From: Polyporus tsugae
Lineage: Eukaryota; Basidiomycota; Agaricomycetes; Polyporales; Polyporaceae
NCBI GenBank assembly: GCA_024305745.1
Contig: JAHRBS010000004.1
Span: 2,666,001-2,730,000, forward strand
Length of the DNA: 64,000 nt
Direction of reading: 5' to 3'
Under the pieces are notes generated by a model. It ran no database searches and was not told the DNA's origin. It saw only the letters and a program-made list of their open reading frames with translations. Position 1 is the first letter of the stretch; each line of letters opens with the position of its first letter. A program made the translations under genes and the position numbers. Of this stretch, positions 1-10,683 are shown piece after piece.

Positions 1-2067
1 ATCATTGTCACTGCTTACCCCCTCCTCATGATCTGGCCTCCTGGACAGAGGGTCGGCACAAAACATTGTCTTGCCGGGTCAGTGTCATAGGTTGAAGTTA
101 AAACGGGAAAGGAATAAACTCCAGCAAGCTTGGCGATGAGTGAGTTTCTAGGCCTGCCGGAAATAGGTGAGGTTAAGGTGATCTGACCAGATCTCAACCG
201 GCTCAGGGTGTCCCTCCAGGTAGTGGCAATATTCCTCCAAAGCGCGTATAATGGCCAGTAACTCCTTGTCATAGATCTCATAGTTGCATTCATGCTCATT
301 CAAGGACTTGGAGTAAAACACTACTGGGTGCCATAGTTTATCTTCGCCCAACTGTTCCAGTCCTGCCCCTGTGGCAAAGTCAGATGAGTCTGTTTCCAGG
401 CGGAAAGGTGCAGTGTCATTGGGGATTTGGAGGATCAGAGCAGTGGTGAAGGCGGTCTTGAGGTTCTGGAAGGTGTTTTCCTGGTCTTCTCCCCACTGCC
501 AAGGTGCATTCTTGCAGGTGAGGACCGTGAGCGGGCGAGCTATCTTTGAGAAGTCCTTGATAAAACATCGGTAGAAGTTGGCAAGGCCAAGAAATGCCTG
601 TACATGCTTGACTTTGGTAGGCGTTGGCCAGTTCTTCACACCTTCGACCTTGGCTGGGTCCATGGTGATGGAGTCCTTCGAGATGATTAGTCCAAGGAAT
701 TCAACCGACTGTTGTTCAAACTTGCACTTCTCAGGCTTAATGAAGAGATTGTTTGCCCGTAGTTTCTGGAGCACTTGTTCCGTGAGTTGCCGGTGGAGTG
801 TGAGGTCATCTGTGAAGATGAGGATATTGTCGATGTAAACTACCACGTGTCCCATAGCAATCTCCTCCTTGAGGATCTCATTCATCATAGCCTGGAAGGT
901 GCTTGGGGCATTGCAAAGACCAAAAGTCATCACCGTTGGCTCATACAGACCACGGTGAGTGATAAACGCTGCCTTCTCTTTATTTCCTTCCCGTATACAA
1001 ACATTGTTGTACCCCCACCTCAGGTCCAGCAAGGTGAAGATTGATGACTGAGACAAATGGTCAATAAGGTCTGGGATCCGTGGTATAGGGAATTTGTCCT
1101 TCTTGGTGACAGCATTGAGGGCACGGTAGTCCTGTACCAGTCGCAGGCTGCCATCCTTTTTCTTGACAAAGAATACAGGAGTGGCAGCCGGGCTCTTTGA
1201 CCTTCGGATATATCCCTTAGCTTCCTGTTCATCAATCCATCCATCGAGGGAGTTCTGTTCCTGGGGGTTGAGTGGATAAAGCTTTGCTGGCTTTGGCAGT
1301 GTTGCTCCTTCCACAAACTCGATGGGGTGGTCATAGGGCTTGCAAGTTGGCATCCGTTCTGAACCTGTCTTGGAAAACACGTCACTGTACTGATGATAGT
1401 GGGTGGGCACATGATTAGACCAGTAGTCCTTGTCTTGGCTTCCTGGCACTGGTGTTCCTTCCTTCTTCTCCTCAATCCGTGTTCGCAGAGTGTGGGTGTC
1501 AGGGTCATCAGAAAACTGCATCCAATGTACAAACTGTTCAGCACTGTCCCAGGGCTCGCGGTCTAGCTGACCGTAGGTGTCTCATGCAAACTCCTCTAGT
1601 CGGGGCTCCTCCACCATCCAGATTTCTTTGTCCTGTACTGAAACTGGGCTGGGTAGACAGGTGTGCAGGCAGTGTGTAAACTTTACTTGACCCGCCTTCC
1701 AATCGACTTCTGGGTTGTGTTCCTGGAGGAAAGTCATGCCAATAATGATATCCCAGTTTCCTATATCTGTGACCAGAAAGGACTGCCAACTAGTGTGGTT
1801 GTCGATTGTGACAAGACACTGGACATAGTGCATGATCAGACCCTTCTTGTTTTCCGTTGCATTGGCATTGAACACTTGTATCTCTCGTGAGAGGCGTCGT
1901 AATTCCAGGCCATGTTTCTGAACAAAACAATAGTGTGCAAAACTCAAATAGGCTCTACAATCTAGGAGCCCTTCTGACTGGATTTCATGTATTCCTTGCC
2001 TGAGGGTGAGTTTTAAATTGAGTGACTGTTGCTGTCTGCGTGATGAAGCGAGATATAGATAGTTCAA
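1..2067 (-). pseudogene. pol (protease, reverse transcriptase, RNase H) of left Gypsy element, partial and broken
   Basis: The protease region (2067-1582) ends with DIIIGMTFLQEHNPEVDW, the usual retropepsin C-terminal half. The active-site D-S/T-G triad reads DCRA, so it should be inactive. The reverse transcriptase (1521-148) shows FFVKKKDGSLRLVQDYRALN, LDLRWGYNN and VVYIDNILIF, where the YXDD box reads YIDN. The RNase H follows, with a DSSDFATGAGL-like start. A TAG stops the frame at about 145-147 inside a motif normally read RQA-x-KLTxRQA. The same frame continues to the left edge through further stops and ends at the Gypsy hallmark DPLSRRPDH. Pol lies -1 relative to gag. The integrase is off the window. 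Confidence 0.88.
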
Positions 2068-2141
2068 TTTAGGTACAAATGATTCCTCTAGGTGGTTTAC
2101 GTTACTAATACATATGGATTGGATGTTACAGCCAGTCCCCG

Positions 2142-4484
2142 TTACATCCGCTGGAGAAAATCCTGCTCGTTGGTCTCAACAATCCATGCAGTGGTTTCCT
2201 GATGCTCTTGCTTGCTCCTGAGTTCAAACTCCTTGAGTGCGTTGATAACAAACTTCATTTTGTCCCGGTCATCGGCCTTGATTTCTTCCTCAACGGCGCA
2301 TATCTTGGTTGGTGCAACACCCTTGCCTTTGGAGTCGGGAAGCTCATAGTACCCCTTGTATACCGGGTTGCGACACTTGGTGCCAGACTTGTAAGGGTGT
2401 TTGCCACACCGGAAGCACATCTTCTTGGCTAGCCAGTCCTCTTGTTCCTTGGAGAGCTTCTCCGGCTTGCGCATTGCATCAATGTCCATGGCATTGGGAT
2501 CTCTGGCAGCTCTTGAAGAGGAGGCGGCCTTGTGGTACTTGTTTCCTCGGTAGTTCATCTCAATCTCAAGCACCCAGTCAAGGAAGTTCTTCCACTTCGT
2601 CGGGATAGTAAATGGTGACAAGGAGCGGTGGGTGATCATAGTGGTACAGAGATAACCCTTGCACTGGGCATCAATGCGGTGAATGAGCTCCACATCAGAG
2701 TAACCAGACTTGATGGCAAAATGGTGGAAGTTCTCCGCAAACGAGGCAAGGGACGAGTGGGACTTGACACACAGTTCCTCCAGAGATTGCTGAGCAGACT
2801 TTTCTGGTGCCAGTTCTCGGTATCCGCTCTTGAGCCGGTTGATGAAACTGGTCCAGGTGCCAAGGTAGGTGTTGTCGGCGGCCTTTTGGGCATAGTCATC
2901 CATGTATGACTGGGCTCCTCCTTCTAAGAACAACAAAGTGGTGGTGATCTTGTCATCGTCTGCTGTGATGTTCTAGTACCGGAATCAAATGCCGAGTTTC
3001 TGGAACCACTGCTCCACCGTAAGATCCGGGGTCTTGCCTTTAAACTTGGGAGGGTCTGTGATTCTAGGCCAGTGGATGTTGTGCAATGGGGCCATTGCCA
3101 GGGCCGTGCAGGTAGGTGCCGTGGTTGGGTGAGCAATGAGGGAAGCAACTTGCGTTTTCAGTTCCTTGATTGCCTCAACGAGCATCATAGTGTTGGTGTT
3201 GAGGACGTCCATCTCTGTTTTGAGGACTTCTCTTTCAGCCTTGAGTGTGTCGTTCTCTGTCTCCAAGTCGTAACAGCGGGTTTCTAGGTCATCCAGGTTC
3301 CTACGAAGTGTTGCATGGGTAACAAACTTTTCTTGTTGGGTTTGGAGATCATGGATGTTGACAACAGTTGAGTTTCGGTGTTCGTACATTTTGTTTCCTA
3401 GTTGGTTGTAGACTTCCACAATATCCTTCCTGACCATGTTGTTGGTTACTGCCAGCAACCAATTGATATATGAGGTGTGGATTTCGAAGTGTGTACCCGA
3501 TACTCGGATTGCCTCTTCGAGTGTGTTGTACTCTATGCCTTGAAAGGACCAGGTTGTGGGTTCCTGCATTGATTCAAGGGTCGGTGTTGGTGACAGCGGG
3601 TGTGTGGGATGTTGAGATGCTGGCCAGGGGGTCGTTTCTGTTTTGGGTGGGTTTCCTCCACCGGGTGGGGTGCGTGGTTCATTGGGCCTGAAGGCATCCA
3701 TTGGGAGAACTTCAAAGCGAGACATAATGTATTCCAAACTCCAGGGGTTGTTGTACCAAAGGGGAGACTACAGGACAATCCAGTCTAAGTACCCAAACTT
3801 GTCTAGCTCAACAATTGCATTCACTACTTTAGGGAAGTGTTGTCCTAAACCCAAAAACTTTATCTTTCCAAACTCCTTGCAGAACCAGTCAATGCTCTGC
3901 TGTTGACGGTGGGTCCAGTTTGGTCCGCTGTGGTTGATGTTGTCACTGATCCACTCCAGTTGGTCGCCAATGCGTTGGATGGCTAGACGATGGCCATGCA
4001 GAAGGTTGTCGAGTAGCACCTTGCGGTCGAAGACAGCTTGGAGGCGCTTGAGGACGGTGTGGGCCTTGGTCTCAATGATAGCGAGGTTGTCGTTGACGTC
4101 GATGCGGGTGAAAGCTGGAAGTGGTGCAGCAGAGGTGCGGCATGCAAGGGGGATAGGTAGTGGTAGGACAGGGGTTGGTAGCATGGGCGTGGGTGCCTGG
4201 ATGCGGGGTGTGTTGGGCAAAGGTCGGGCGTAGGGGACAGGTTGAGGCAGAGCCTTGCGACAAGGGACCAGAGGTGCGTGCTCCCAAAGGTGGTAGCGAA
4301 GGCAATCCTCAGCAGAGTCCACAAGTACACAGGATATCTGGTCCTGGACTGGGAGATGACCGTGCCTCTTGAAGTGGCGATGGGTAAACTCCTGGAGGTC
4401 TTGCTCCTTGGAGGGAATGGGGGATGATAAACCTGTATAAAACTCCTGGGGGGAAGAGAGACGGCTGGCTAGTGACTTGGGCAC
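2142..4484 (-). pseudogene. gag-like polyprotein of left Gypsy element, broken by stops
   Basis: Three minus-strand open segments lie in one frame. The first (4484-3768, 238 aa) is Pro-rich and then helical. The second (3737-2985) contains a long coiled coil (Leu/Glu-rich, around LETENDTLKAEREVLKTEM) and ends with DPPKFKGKTPDLTVEQWF, typical of the start of a retrotransposon gag capsid domain. The third (2936-2142) completes the capsid domain and ends in a zinc-knuckle-like CFRCGKHPYKSGTKC. The breaks are a TAG at 3768-3770 and stops near 2970-2984. One Gag of roughly 780 codons is the likely ancestor. The 5' end is uncertain because the segment at 4484 lacks a clear ATG. Confidence 0.75.
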
Positions 4485-4518
4485 TGAACCAGGGGCCTAG
4501 GTGTGAGATTCTGTCTAA

Positions 4519-4934
4519 TGTCACAGCCAAATGACTGTGCCACAAAACAAACAAAGGGGGGGCTCACTGATGGAGACACACAGAGGGTGGCAACAGAAGT
4601 AGAGGATAGATTGGCCTAGACTAGAAGGCAGAGGATGGCAGGGGCTGTTAAGCTGCCTACAGATGATGGGGAGCGAACAAGAGACAGAATCTAAGGTCTC
4701 TGAGCCCACATCACAGCCCTTATATACTATGCATGACAGGGGCACAGACCACCTGGCCTCAGGGCAGGCTTAGGCACTGATGGCAGGTGGGCCAGTCCAA
4801 AAGGAGAACAAAGAGGTAAGTACTATTACATAATGATGACCAGTGTCCAGGCCAGAGTCCGGAAATGGGTGAACCTGGGGTTAGGGTTGGTGGCTGTGAC
4901 TGTGGTACCAAACGTGACGCGAAAAACCGTGACA
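4519..4934 (-). repeat. 5' LTR of the left Gypsy element
   Basis: Both ends carry the same 6-bp inverted repeat: TGTCAC at 4519-4524 and GTGACA at 4929-4934, giving a 416-bp LTR. On the minus strand a TATATAAGG-type TATA box lies at about 4718-4726 inside it. The boundary is also where recognisable KDZ coding sequence stops abruptly. The second LTR is outside the window, so the ends rest on the terminal repeat and the junction rather than on an LTR-LTR alignment. Confidence 0.65.
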
Positions 4935-7250
4935 GCTGCAGACGAATTGAATCTCCACTTCTTGTCCTCTATGTATAGTTCCGAGTTGCAGTGCATCTCA
5001 CAGACAACATCAGTCTCCTTGTGCTTGCACTTGAAATGGAACACATCGACAGGCAGGGCGCACCCTTCAAAGAAGGCTCAAGTTTCCTCATCAGAGTTCT
5101 TGAGGACCCACCAAACTCTACAGTTCTGGTTGTGCCAAAGAACTTGGGGCAGTGATGTTCATGTCAGAAACAGACATCACCAAAACACCTATGATCCTGT
5201 ATCAGCCATTTCACTGTGCTACTTGCAATCTTTCACTTACAATCACTTCATTGATCGCCTCTGACCCATAGAATGTCGCCCATCTAAGGATGATCCCATA
5301 TGAGGCTACACAGAGCTCATTATTGTGAGTACAACAGTGCCCAAAGATGGCCTTGATGTGCTGGTTGCCTTTCGGTGATTTCTCCTCATATTCTACTTCC
5401 CCCACCTGCATTGCAAGCTCTGCTGCTTCCAGATCTGCGGTGTTGAATAAATCCAGTGCATTGTTGGATGTATCCAGATGTGGGGTCGTCAAATGGATGT
5501 CAGAGGAGGACACATAGAGAAGTTCGGAAAGTAGGGTCTGGGAATGTTGCATCGCACTGAGGCGTTTGAGCCGTGCACGAAGCTGAAACATGGCTGTGTT
5601 TCTTGCATAGTAGTGGTCATCAATGGTGCAATGCAATGGGAGGGAACAAGTCTTGAACTTGTCATCTGCCAGTATCTCACAGTCTTCGATAGAACACTCC
5701 CTTTCCCTATATGTATGGCTTGCACAGTATCGCGCACCCTTGGTACATACAAGCGGCTCTTTGCAATCATGCATGCCACAACAGGGATATCCAACTGCTA
5801 CCTCATCTGTAACCACAGATTGAACAGCATCTAGTATAGCTATGTCAGTATACATAGTTACATAAATGCATATGTCAACAACTCACACTGCTGCTCATCT
5901 TCGCCCTCATAGACCCAGCAACAAAGGTCACATGCATGTGATCACTGCTCCTGTCCAGGCCTGACCATCCAATTGTTCCTATCCTGGATCACCCTCCATA
6001 ATTGCTCCAAGTTCGTTGGGGCATTGTGAGGTAGCTCAAGGGCGCAGCTGCGCTCATTGTGATCAAGCAACAATGCATACATAAAGTACGCATCCCAGAC
6101 TTGCTCCGTGTTGAGTTCCTGGCTAAAGCACCACTCATATGGCAAGTACTCCAATAGCTCGCTCTTGATGCAGCTGAGGTTGTAGAACTGCACACAATTC
6201 ATGGCGGACATCCTGAAACCGCTGGAGTTAATAGGACATAGCGAGCAATCAGATGAAACTGCTCACCATGACACATTCATGAGTGTTGCAAACATCTCAC
6301 ATACTTCCTCAGAGAGGTACAAGTGAAGGTTGATTTGAACGCATGATGGGACAGCGAGGTAGTACGTCCGGGTCGCCGCATTCTTGTGTACATAATAGTT
6401 GTGGTAGTACTGAGTATGGCATTCTAAAATTCAGGTAAGAGATAAATTGTCATGCCAGAGGAGACATACACTCACTACAACAGTACAGGGACGTCGCGCA
6501 GCCAGGAAGCGGGCCCAGATCTCAAGAGAATACGACAATATCAAATGAGTGTGGCTCCAAAAGCTCTGCATCACAGTGTGTCATGTATACCCCTTCCTCT
6601 GCCACACATGTTCATTTCTTGGTACCTTCACAACACAGACATACTTGAGTCAGAGGATGGAGATTATAGTAACCTAGCCAAAGTTGGACTCATACCAGAG
6701 CTGAGGAAAATGACTCGCACTCACAGAGCTGGTTGGCTGGTCCATACTTCAAAAGAAGAGGTACCAATGCCTGTGCGTAGTGTCGGTCCCAGTCATTCAT
6801 ATTAGGTCCATCCCAGGCAAAGTCCCAAAGAAGATCCCATAGATGTGTGGTATCTTCACGAGAGTGCGCAAATACATCGGCGAGGAAGCCGAGCACATTG
6901 CCTGGAAGTGAGGCTGGGGCTGAAGTGATGTGAGGTGGTTGTACTGCTGCAATCTCCTCCCATAGCCACCTCACAATGTCACAGAACTTGTCAAGTTTGT
7001 CATGAGTGAGCAACAGAGAAAGTTCAGGATGTGCGGAGATGAGGTGTCTGAGCTCGACGAGAGGCACCATGATGTTGTGGTGGTAGAGAGAAGAAACCTG
7101 AGCCACTTGGGTGCAGATAGCATTGGATACCAAGGCCGCAGCACTCACAAAGCCAGCCCTTGTGGTTGAAAAGAGATATGTTCCAAATAGGGGATGTGTC
7201 TGTCCATGCTCAAGGAAAGTGTCAGCCACAAGGGGCACAACCACTATTAA
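4935..7250 (-). pseudogene. KDZ transposase (CxC5/CxC6 cysteine-cluster type), truncated by the Gypsy insertion
   Basis: Several minus-strand exons match the Kyakuja-Dileera-Zisupton transposase family of basidiomycetes. 7244-6690 holds the N-terminal part (VPLVELRHLISAHPELSLLL). Around 6420-6290 is a YHNYYVHKNAATRTYY-like block. 6211-5942 has QVWDAYFMYALLLDH and ELPHNAP, running into a CDLCC cluster. 5855-5211 holds the CxC6 cluster (CCGMHDCKEPLVCTKG, YCASHTYRERECS) and the CCTHNNELCVASYGII/ATFYGSEA segment. 5150-4940 is the start of the transposase domain (ALPVDVFHFKCKHKETDVVC, KWRFNSSAA). In-frame TGA codons interrupt it, for example just after GQEQ at about 5939, where W is expected, and after NSDEET near 5080. 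It stops dead at the LTR at 4934, so the catalytic remainder should lie left of the window. Confidence 0.8.
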
Positions 7251-7363
7251 TCACGCACAACAGGCTCTATGTCATCTATGACAGGTACGTGACTACACTG
7301 CCCCTTTGTCTCTGGAAATGTCCACCGGACGATTTTCCCTGTCACTGGGATGTTCTCTATTAG

Positions 7364-8830
7364 TTGGACGATAGGCAGGGCACTTGCTGTTAGGTCATTG
7401 ACGCTACATTGATAAGTTGTCATTTAGATTGTGTCATATGTTATCTATGTACTGTACAGTGTATTAGCTAGTTGCAATTGATTTATTCTTGGATCATCTC
7501 ATATTTATTTGATTGTGAGGCTGCAAAGCTAGTCAGTGTGCTTTCTGTTGCTATGCTCTACAATTTAATGTCTATTCTGACGCTACTTGTCTGCTATTGA
7601 GTGATTATTAGCACTAACAAGACTATTATACTTAGGGACCTGGCAAATTTGACCTGATGAGATCTATTCTACTATTGTATGCTATAGTATGATGAATGTG
7701 TCTATTGGAGTCTTATTAGTTATAATCAGCTAGAGTGGGTTTTCCTAATGTGAACAGGTTATGAGCCAATGACGGGAGATCAGAGAGGATTTAGCGGATC
7801 CAGGTCAGTGCCTCAGTGGGGGAAAAGACTGAGTGTATTTGTAGGTAAGTACTTAGTAGATCCAGGTCTATATAGAGGGCATATGTGAGTATATACAAGC
7901 ATACAGCAGGAACTATGAAGGACTCATCAGCACCTCAGCAGGGGAAAAGACTAAGGCACTAGCACATACGGACGACAGTATAAGTGAGTGCAGGACAAAT
8001 ATGAAATGAAATTTATGGCAGGTAAACAGAATAGACTCGCTGTGTGGGCACACACCTGTGCACGGTCTTGACTCGCTGACCATGTGGGTACATCAGTGCT
8101 TGTATTCCAACACGTCTGCAGGTCCATTTCACCCAACCACAATTACATTCACATCCTGGCTTTCTGGCTTGGTTGCACCATCATCCTTGGATCCTTCCTC
8201 TTTCAACCTGCCGTGTCTCTCTGAGTGCATGGTATTTGACAAGCTGGTGGCTGATCCCAGCCTCTCTGTAGTGAATATCTTCAGCAAAGTTGATGGCTGT
8301 TTGGTGGCTGGGGTTGTAGGTCAATATTACCTTGGGTACCAAGGTTACTGCACTCCCATAATTCAAGCTCCACTTGACCCAGTTTACGCTGAACGACGGG
8401 TGCTCCACTTTTGCATGCCACTTTTGCACTCTACTTGCTCTACACCAACATCAATTTGACAAGCAACTAATTGAGTGGGGCACCATACTAGCTCGAAGAT
8501 AACGTGTAGGGCTGATGCAAAGTGGTCAGCAATCAAACAATGTGACTATGCCAGTGCCACAGAACACTCGAAGGACTTTACATCCATGCTGTGCCTGCAC
8601 CAACAGCCATTGGTGACGGAGCAGAAGATGAGGCCCAGTGGGAGACAAACCTCAGGCTCTCGATTCCTCATCAATCTGGCCCAGAGACACCATCTTGTGC
8701 AAGTGCACCGTTGTTCATGTTGATCACACTGTTCAACCACAGCTTGAGCTCCATTGGTTCGTCTGTTTCTCACTCCACGCCATCTACTTGCTTCTACATT
8801 GCCCCCACACTCCCCACATCTGTACCACTT
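7364..8830. other. Non-coding stretch between KDZ remnant and second Gypsy element
   Basis: No convincing gene was found. 7380-7760 is AT-rich. Two related segments about 120 bp apart, near 7808-7832 and 7928-7952, share a GGGGAAAAGACT core, which suggests remnants of a small repeat. Open frames at 8058-8459 (+) and 8181-8429 (-) lack recognisable motifs. Confidence 0.4.
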
Positions 8831-8835
8831 GTATT
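8831..8835. repeat. Target-site duplication, left copy (GTATT)
   Basis: GTATT abuts the first base of the 5' LTR and is repeated at 14942-14946 immediately after the 3' LTR. Five bp is the usual Ty3/Gypsy duplication length. Confidence 0.9.
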
Positions 8836-9277
8836 TGTTACGAATGGCCCATTGGCACCTATACCCAGCACCTTAGTTTCCTTTTCTGGACGATCTACTT
8901 CTCACGTCGTACTTATTGTTCTCTGTTGCATTGTATCTTGTCCTTTGTTTGTTAGCACAATAGCTCCTTATTGTCCATTGTCACTATTGTTACGTTTCCA
9001 TTGTTCACCCATGTCCATAGTCACCTATTGTCCTGGTTTCCCATTGTCCTCTGTACGTACATAAGGACCCGTACTTCGCTACCTGGAGACCTCAGTTTTG
9101 ACCTCTTGTCTCCAGGTAAGCCTCGCTGTATTTCACTTGTTAGATACTTCGCTCAATACATCTTGTCTCCAGCCCTGACCATTGAGCCCTGCTCCGCTCT
9201 TGCTGCACAAGTGCTTGTTGATGCCCTTGCTCATCTTGTAAGTCTCCCTGGTCCTTACTTGATGGCCAGTTGTAACA
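8836..9277 (+). repeat. 5' LTR of the chromovirus
   Basis: 442 bp, TGTTAC...GTAACA, aligned without gaps to 14500-14941. The position equivalent to the TATA box of the 3' LTR reads GTACATAAGG, which has lost the TATATAAGG match, so this promoter may be weakened. Confidence 0.95.
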
Positions 9278-10053
9278 TTAGGTCAAAACTACTTGATGAG
9301 AACTGGTGTACCCACAACCCTTTCCCTTTCCTTCTTATATGGTACACACTTTTGATCCTCTGTGTTGGCCTAGCATAGTGCGTGCTCTAGTCACACCATC
9401 AGGCGTGGTTTTGATTCAACTCGAGGCTTGCCACCTTCAAGTGGTACAGTGTGCAGAAAGCTCCTAACCCGAGACCCCAGTGATGTATATGGTATGTGAA
9501 ACCTGTGGAGAACCACAGATCTACTGACTGCGGTAGAAGGAGGGAGTCGTCGGGTGCTTGAGGCCTCAAAGATCCAAACAGCAAACACAGAACAAATTGA
9601 AAATGTACCTGCATGGCATGGGATCTCATGGCGAGCTGACGAGGGCGCTTAGGCCTGACAGAAGAACGGTAGCAGACAAACAGATAGACAGACGGATAGA
9701 CAGACAATGTGAGCGCACATGCTCACACAGAGAGAGAGAGAGAGAGAGAGAGGGGAGACAAATCTATTGGAACAAAATCTACTACAGGGCTCTATGTACA
9801 GTACACAAGCACCCTAGAACTACCCCTACTAGTACTTAAGGGAACAGCTGAACCACGAGCAAAAGGAGCAAGAGCCAATAAAGGGCCAGGAATGAACCTC
9901 GTCGCGCGTGAAGCGCACGCATGTCAGCTAGTGTCCAGCCAAAACGCACCCCCACCTGCAACCCAGCGGATGGAGTGGGACAATGCAGGCCCGGTAGATG
10001 GACAGCGGACAGCGGAGTGGTATGGGCATAACCGGCAGGCGAAGAACGCATAG
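9278..10053 (+). other. Chromovirus leader region with an (AG)n microsatellite
   Basis: This lies between the 5' LTR and the first long open frame. It starts TTAGG and shows no textbook tRNA primer-binding site next to the LTR. An AG dinucleotide run of about 26 bases lies at 9728-9753. Open frames here (9558-9839, 9709-10053) have no family features. Confidence 0.4.
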
Positions 10054-10683
10054 ATGGTGAAGCACGGGGACAGTGCAGATGGAGTGCCGGTCCGCTGGTC
10101 TGCACATGCACCAGAGAGTCGTGTGTTCATGCTCCCAATGTCCAGGGCTTGCGCGTGGTTGGCAATCGCCATATGGACGGAGGTACTGAGGGTTGCGCGG
10201 GTGTATCAGCCACTGAGGACTAATGCACAAGTGGAGCAGCACGTGTGTGAGGATTCCTGGCGGGCATCCCAATTCATACACAGACGGGCTGAAGGCACAT
10301 CACCGGCACTGATAGAAGTGGTCCGCCTCATGGCATGGGAGGCTAGAGAAAGGCAGCAAAACGAAGCCAAGGCAGATGCCCCTGGGCCTGTGTCCCTTGA
10401 GGTTAAGACATAGCAATAGGCTGAGGAGGCTGAGCAGGCAGTGTTGGATTGCTCACCTGTCATCCCCATTCCTGGGATAGGAAACAAGACCCCTCTATCC
10501 TTTCCTCATTCTACCACCCTCATCCCTCCGCCAATGATGATCCCTTCATTCACACATGCGGCTGAGCTGAGTGACCTGAAAGCTCGGCTCAAGGCCCTTG
10601 AGAAAGAGGTGCTAAAAGCACAAATCAAGGTGCTGGGCAAGTGGATTGCTGCCCTCACCACAGCCAAGGAGGAGGGTTTCTGA
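10054..10683 (+). pseudogene. Upstream (gag-position) ORF of the chromovirus
   Basis: Two open segments in one frame (10054-10413 and 10441-10683) are separated by TAG codons around 10411-10419. The second ends with a charged helix (ELSDLKARLKALEKEVLKAQ) that could be a short coiled coil. No capsid domain or zinc knuckle is recognisable, so the gag assignment is by position only. It overlaps the protease frame by about 43 nt and lies one base out, so pol is in the -1 frame relative to it, as in the left Gypsy element. Confidence 0.5.

Larger units (their letters stand above)
1..4934 (-). mobile_element. Ty3/Gypsy LTR retrotransposon, 5' part, runs off left edge
   Basis: Reading leftwards on the minus strand the order is LTR (4934-4519), a long gag-like frame, an aspartic protease, reverse transcriptase and RNase H, which is the Ty3/Gypsy order. 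Integrase and the 3' LTR lie beyond position 1. The gag-like open segments (4484-3768, 3737-2985, 2936-2142) share one frame and the pol segments (2067-1582, 1521-148) share another, offset by -1. Single stop codons separate the segments, so the copy is dead. It interrupts a KDZ transposase gene that resumes at 4935. The far target-site duplication cannot be seen, so the 5-bp candidate GCTGC at 4935-4939 is untested. Confidence 0.9.

Noticed and set aside
4831..4835. Alternative LTR end at 4830 (TGTAATAGTA start on the minus strand)
   Set aside because: The TGTCAC/GTGACA ends at 4519 and 4934 give a matching terminal inverted repeat, and 4934 coincides with the KDZ coding break.
8058..9064. 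Plus-strand ORFs of 133 and 157 codons before and across the 5' LTR
   Set aside because: One has no motifs and the other runs through the LTR boundary, so it is not a gene.
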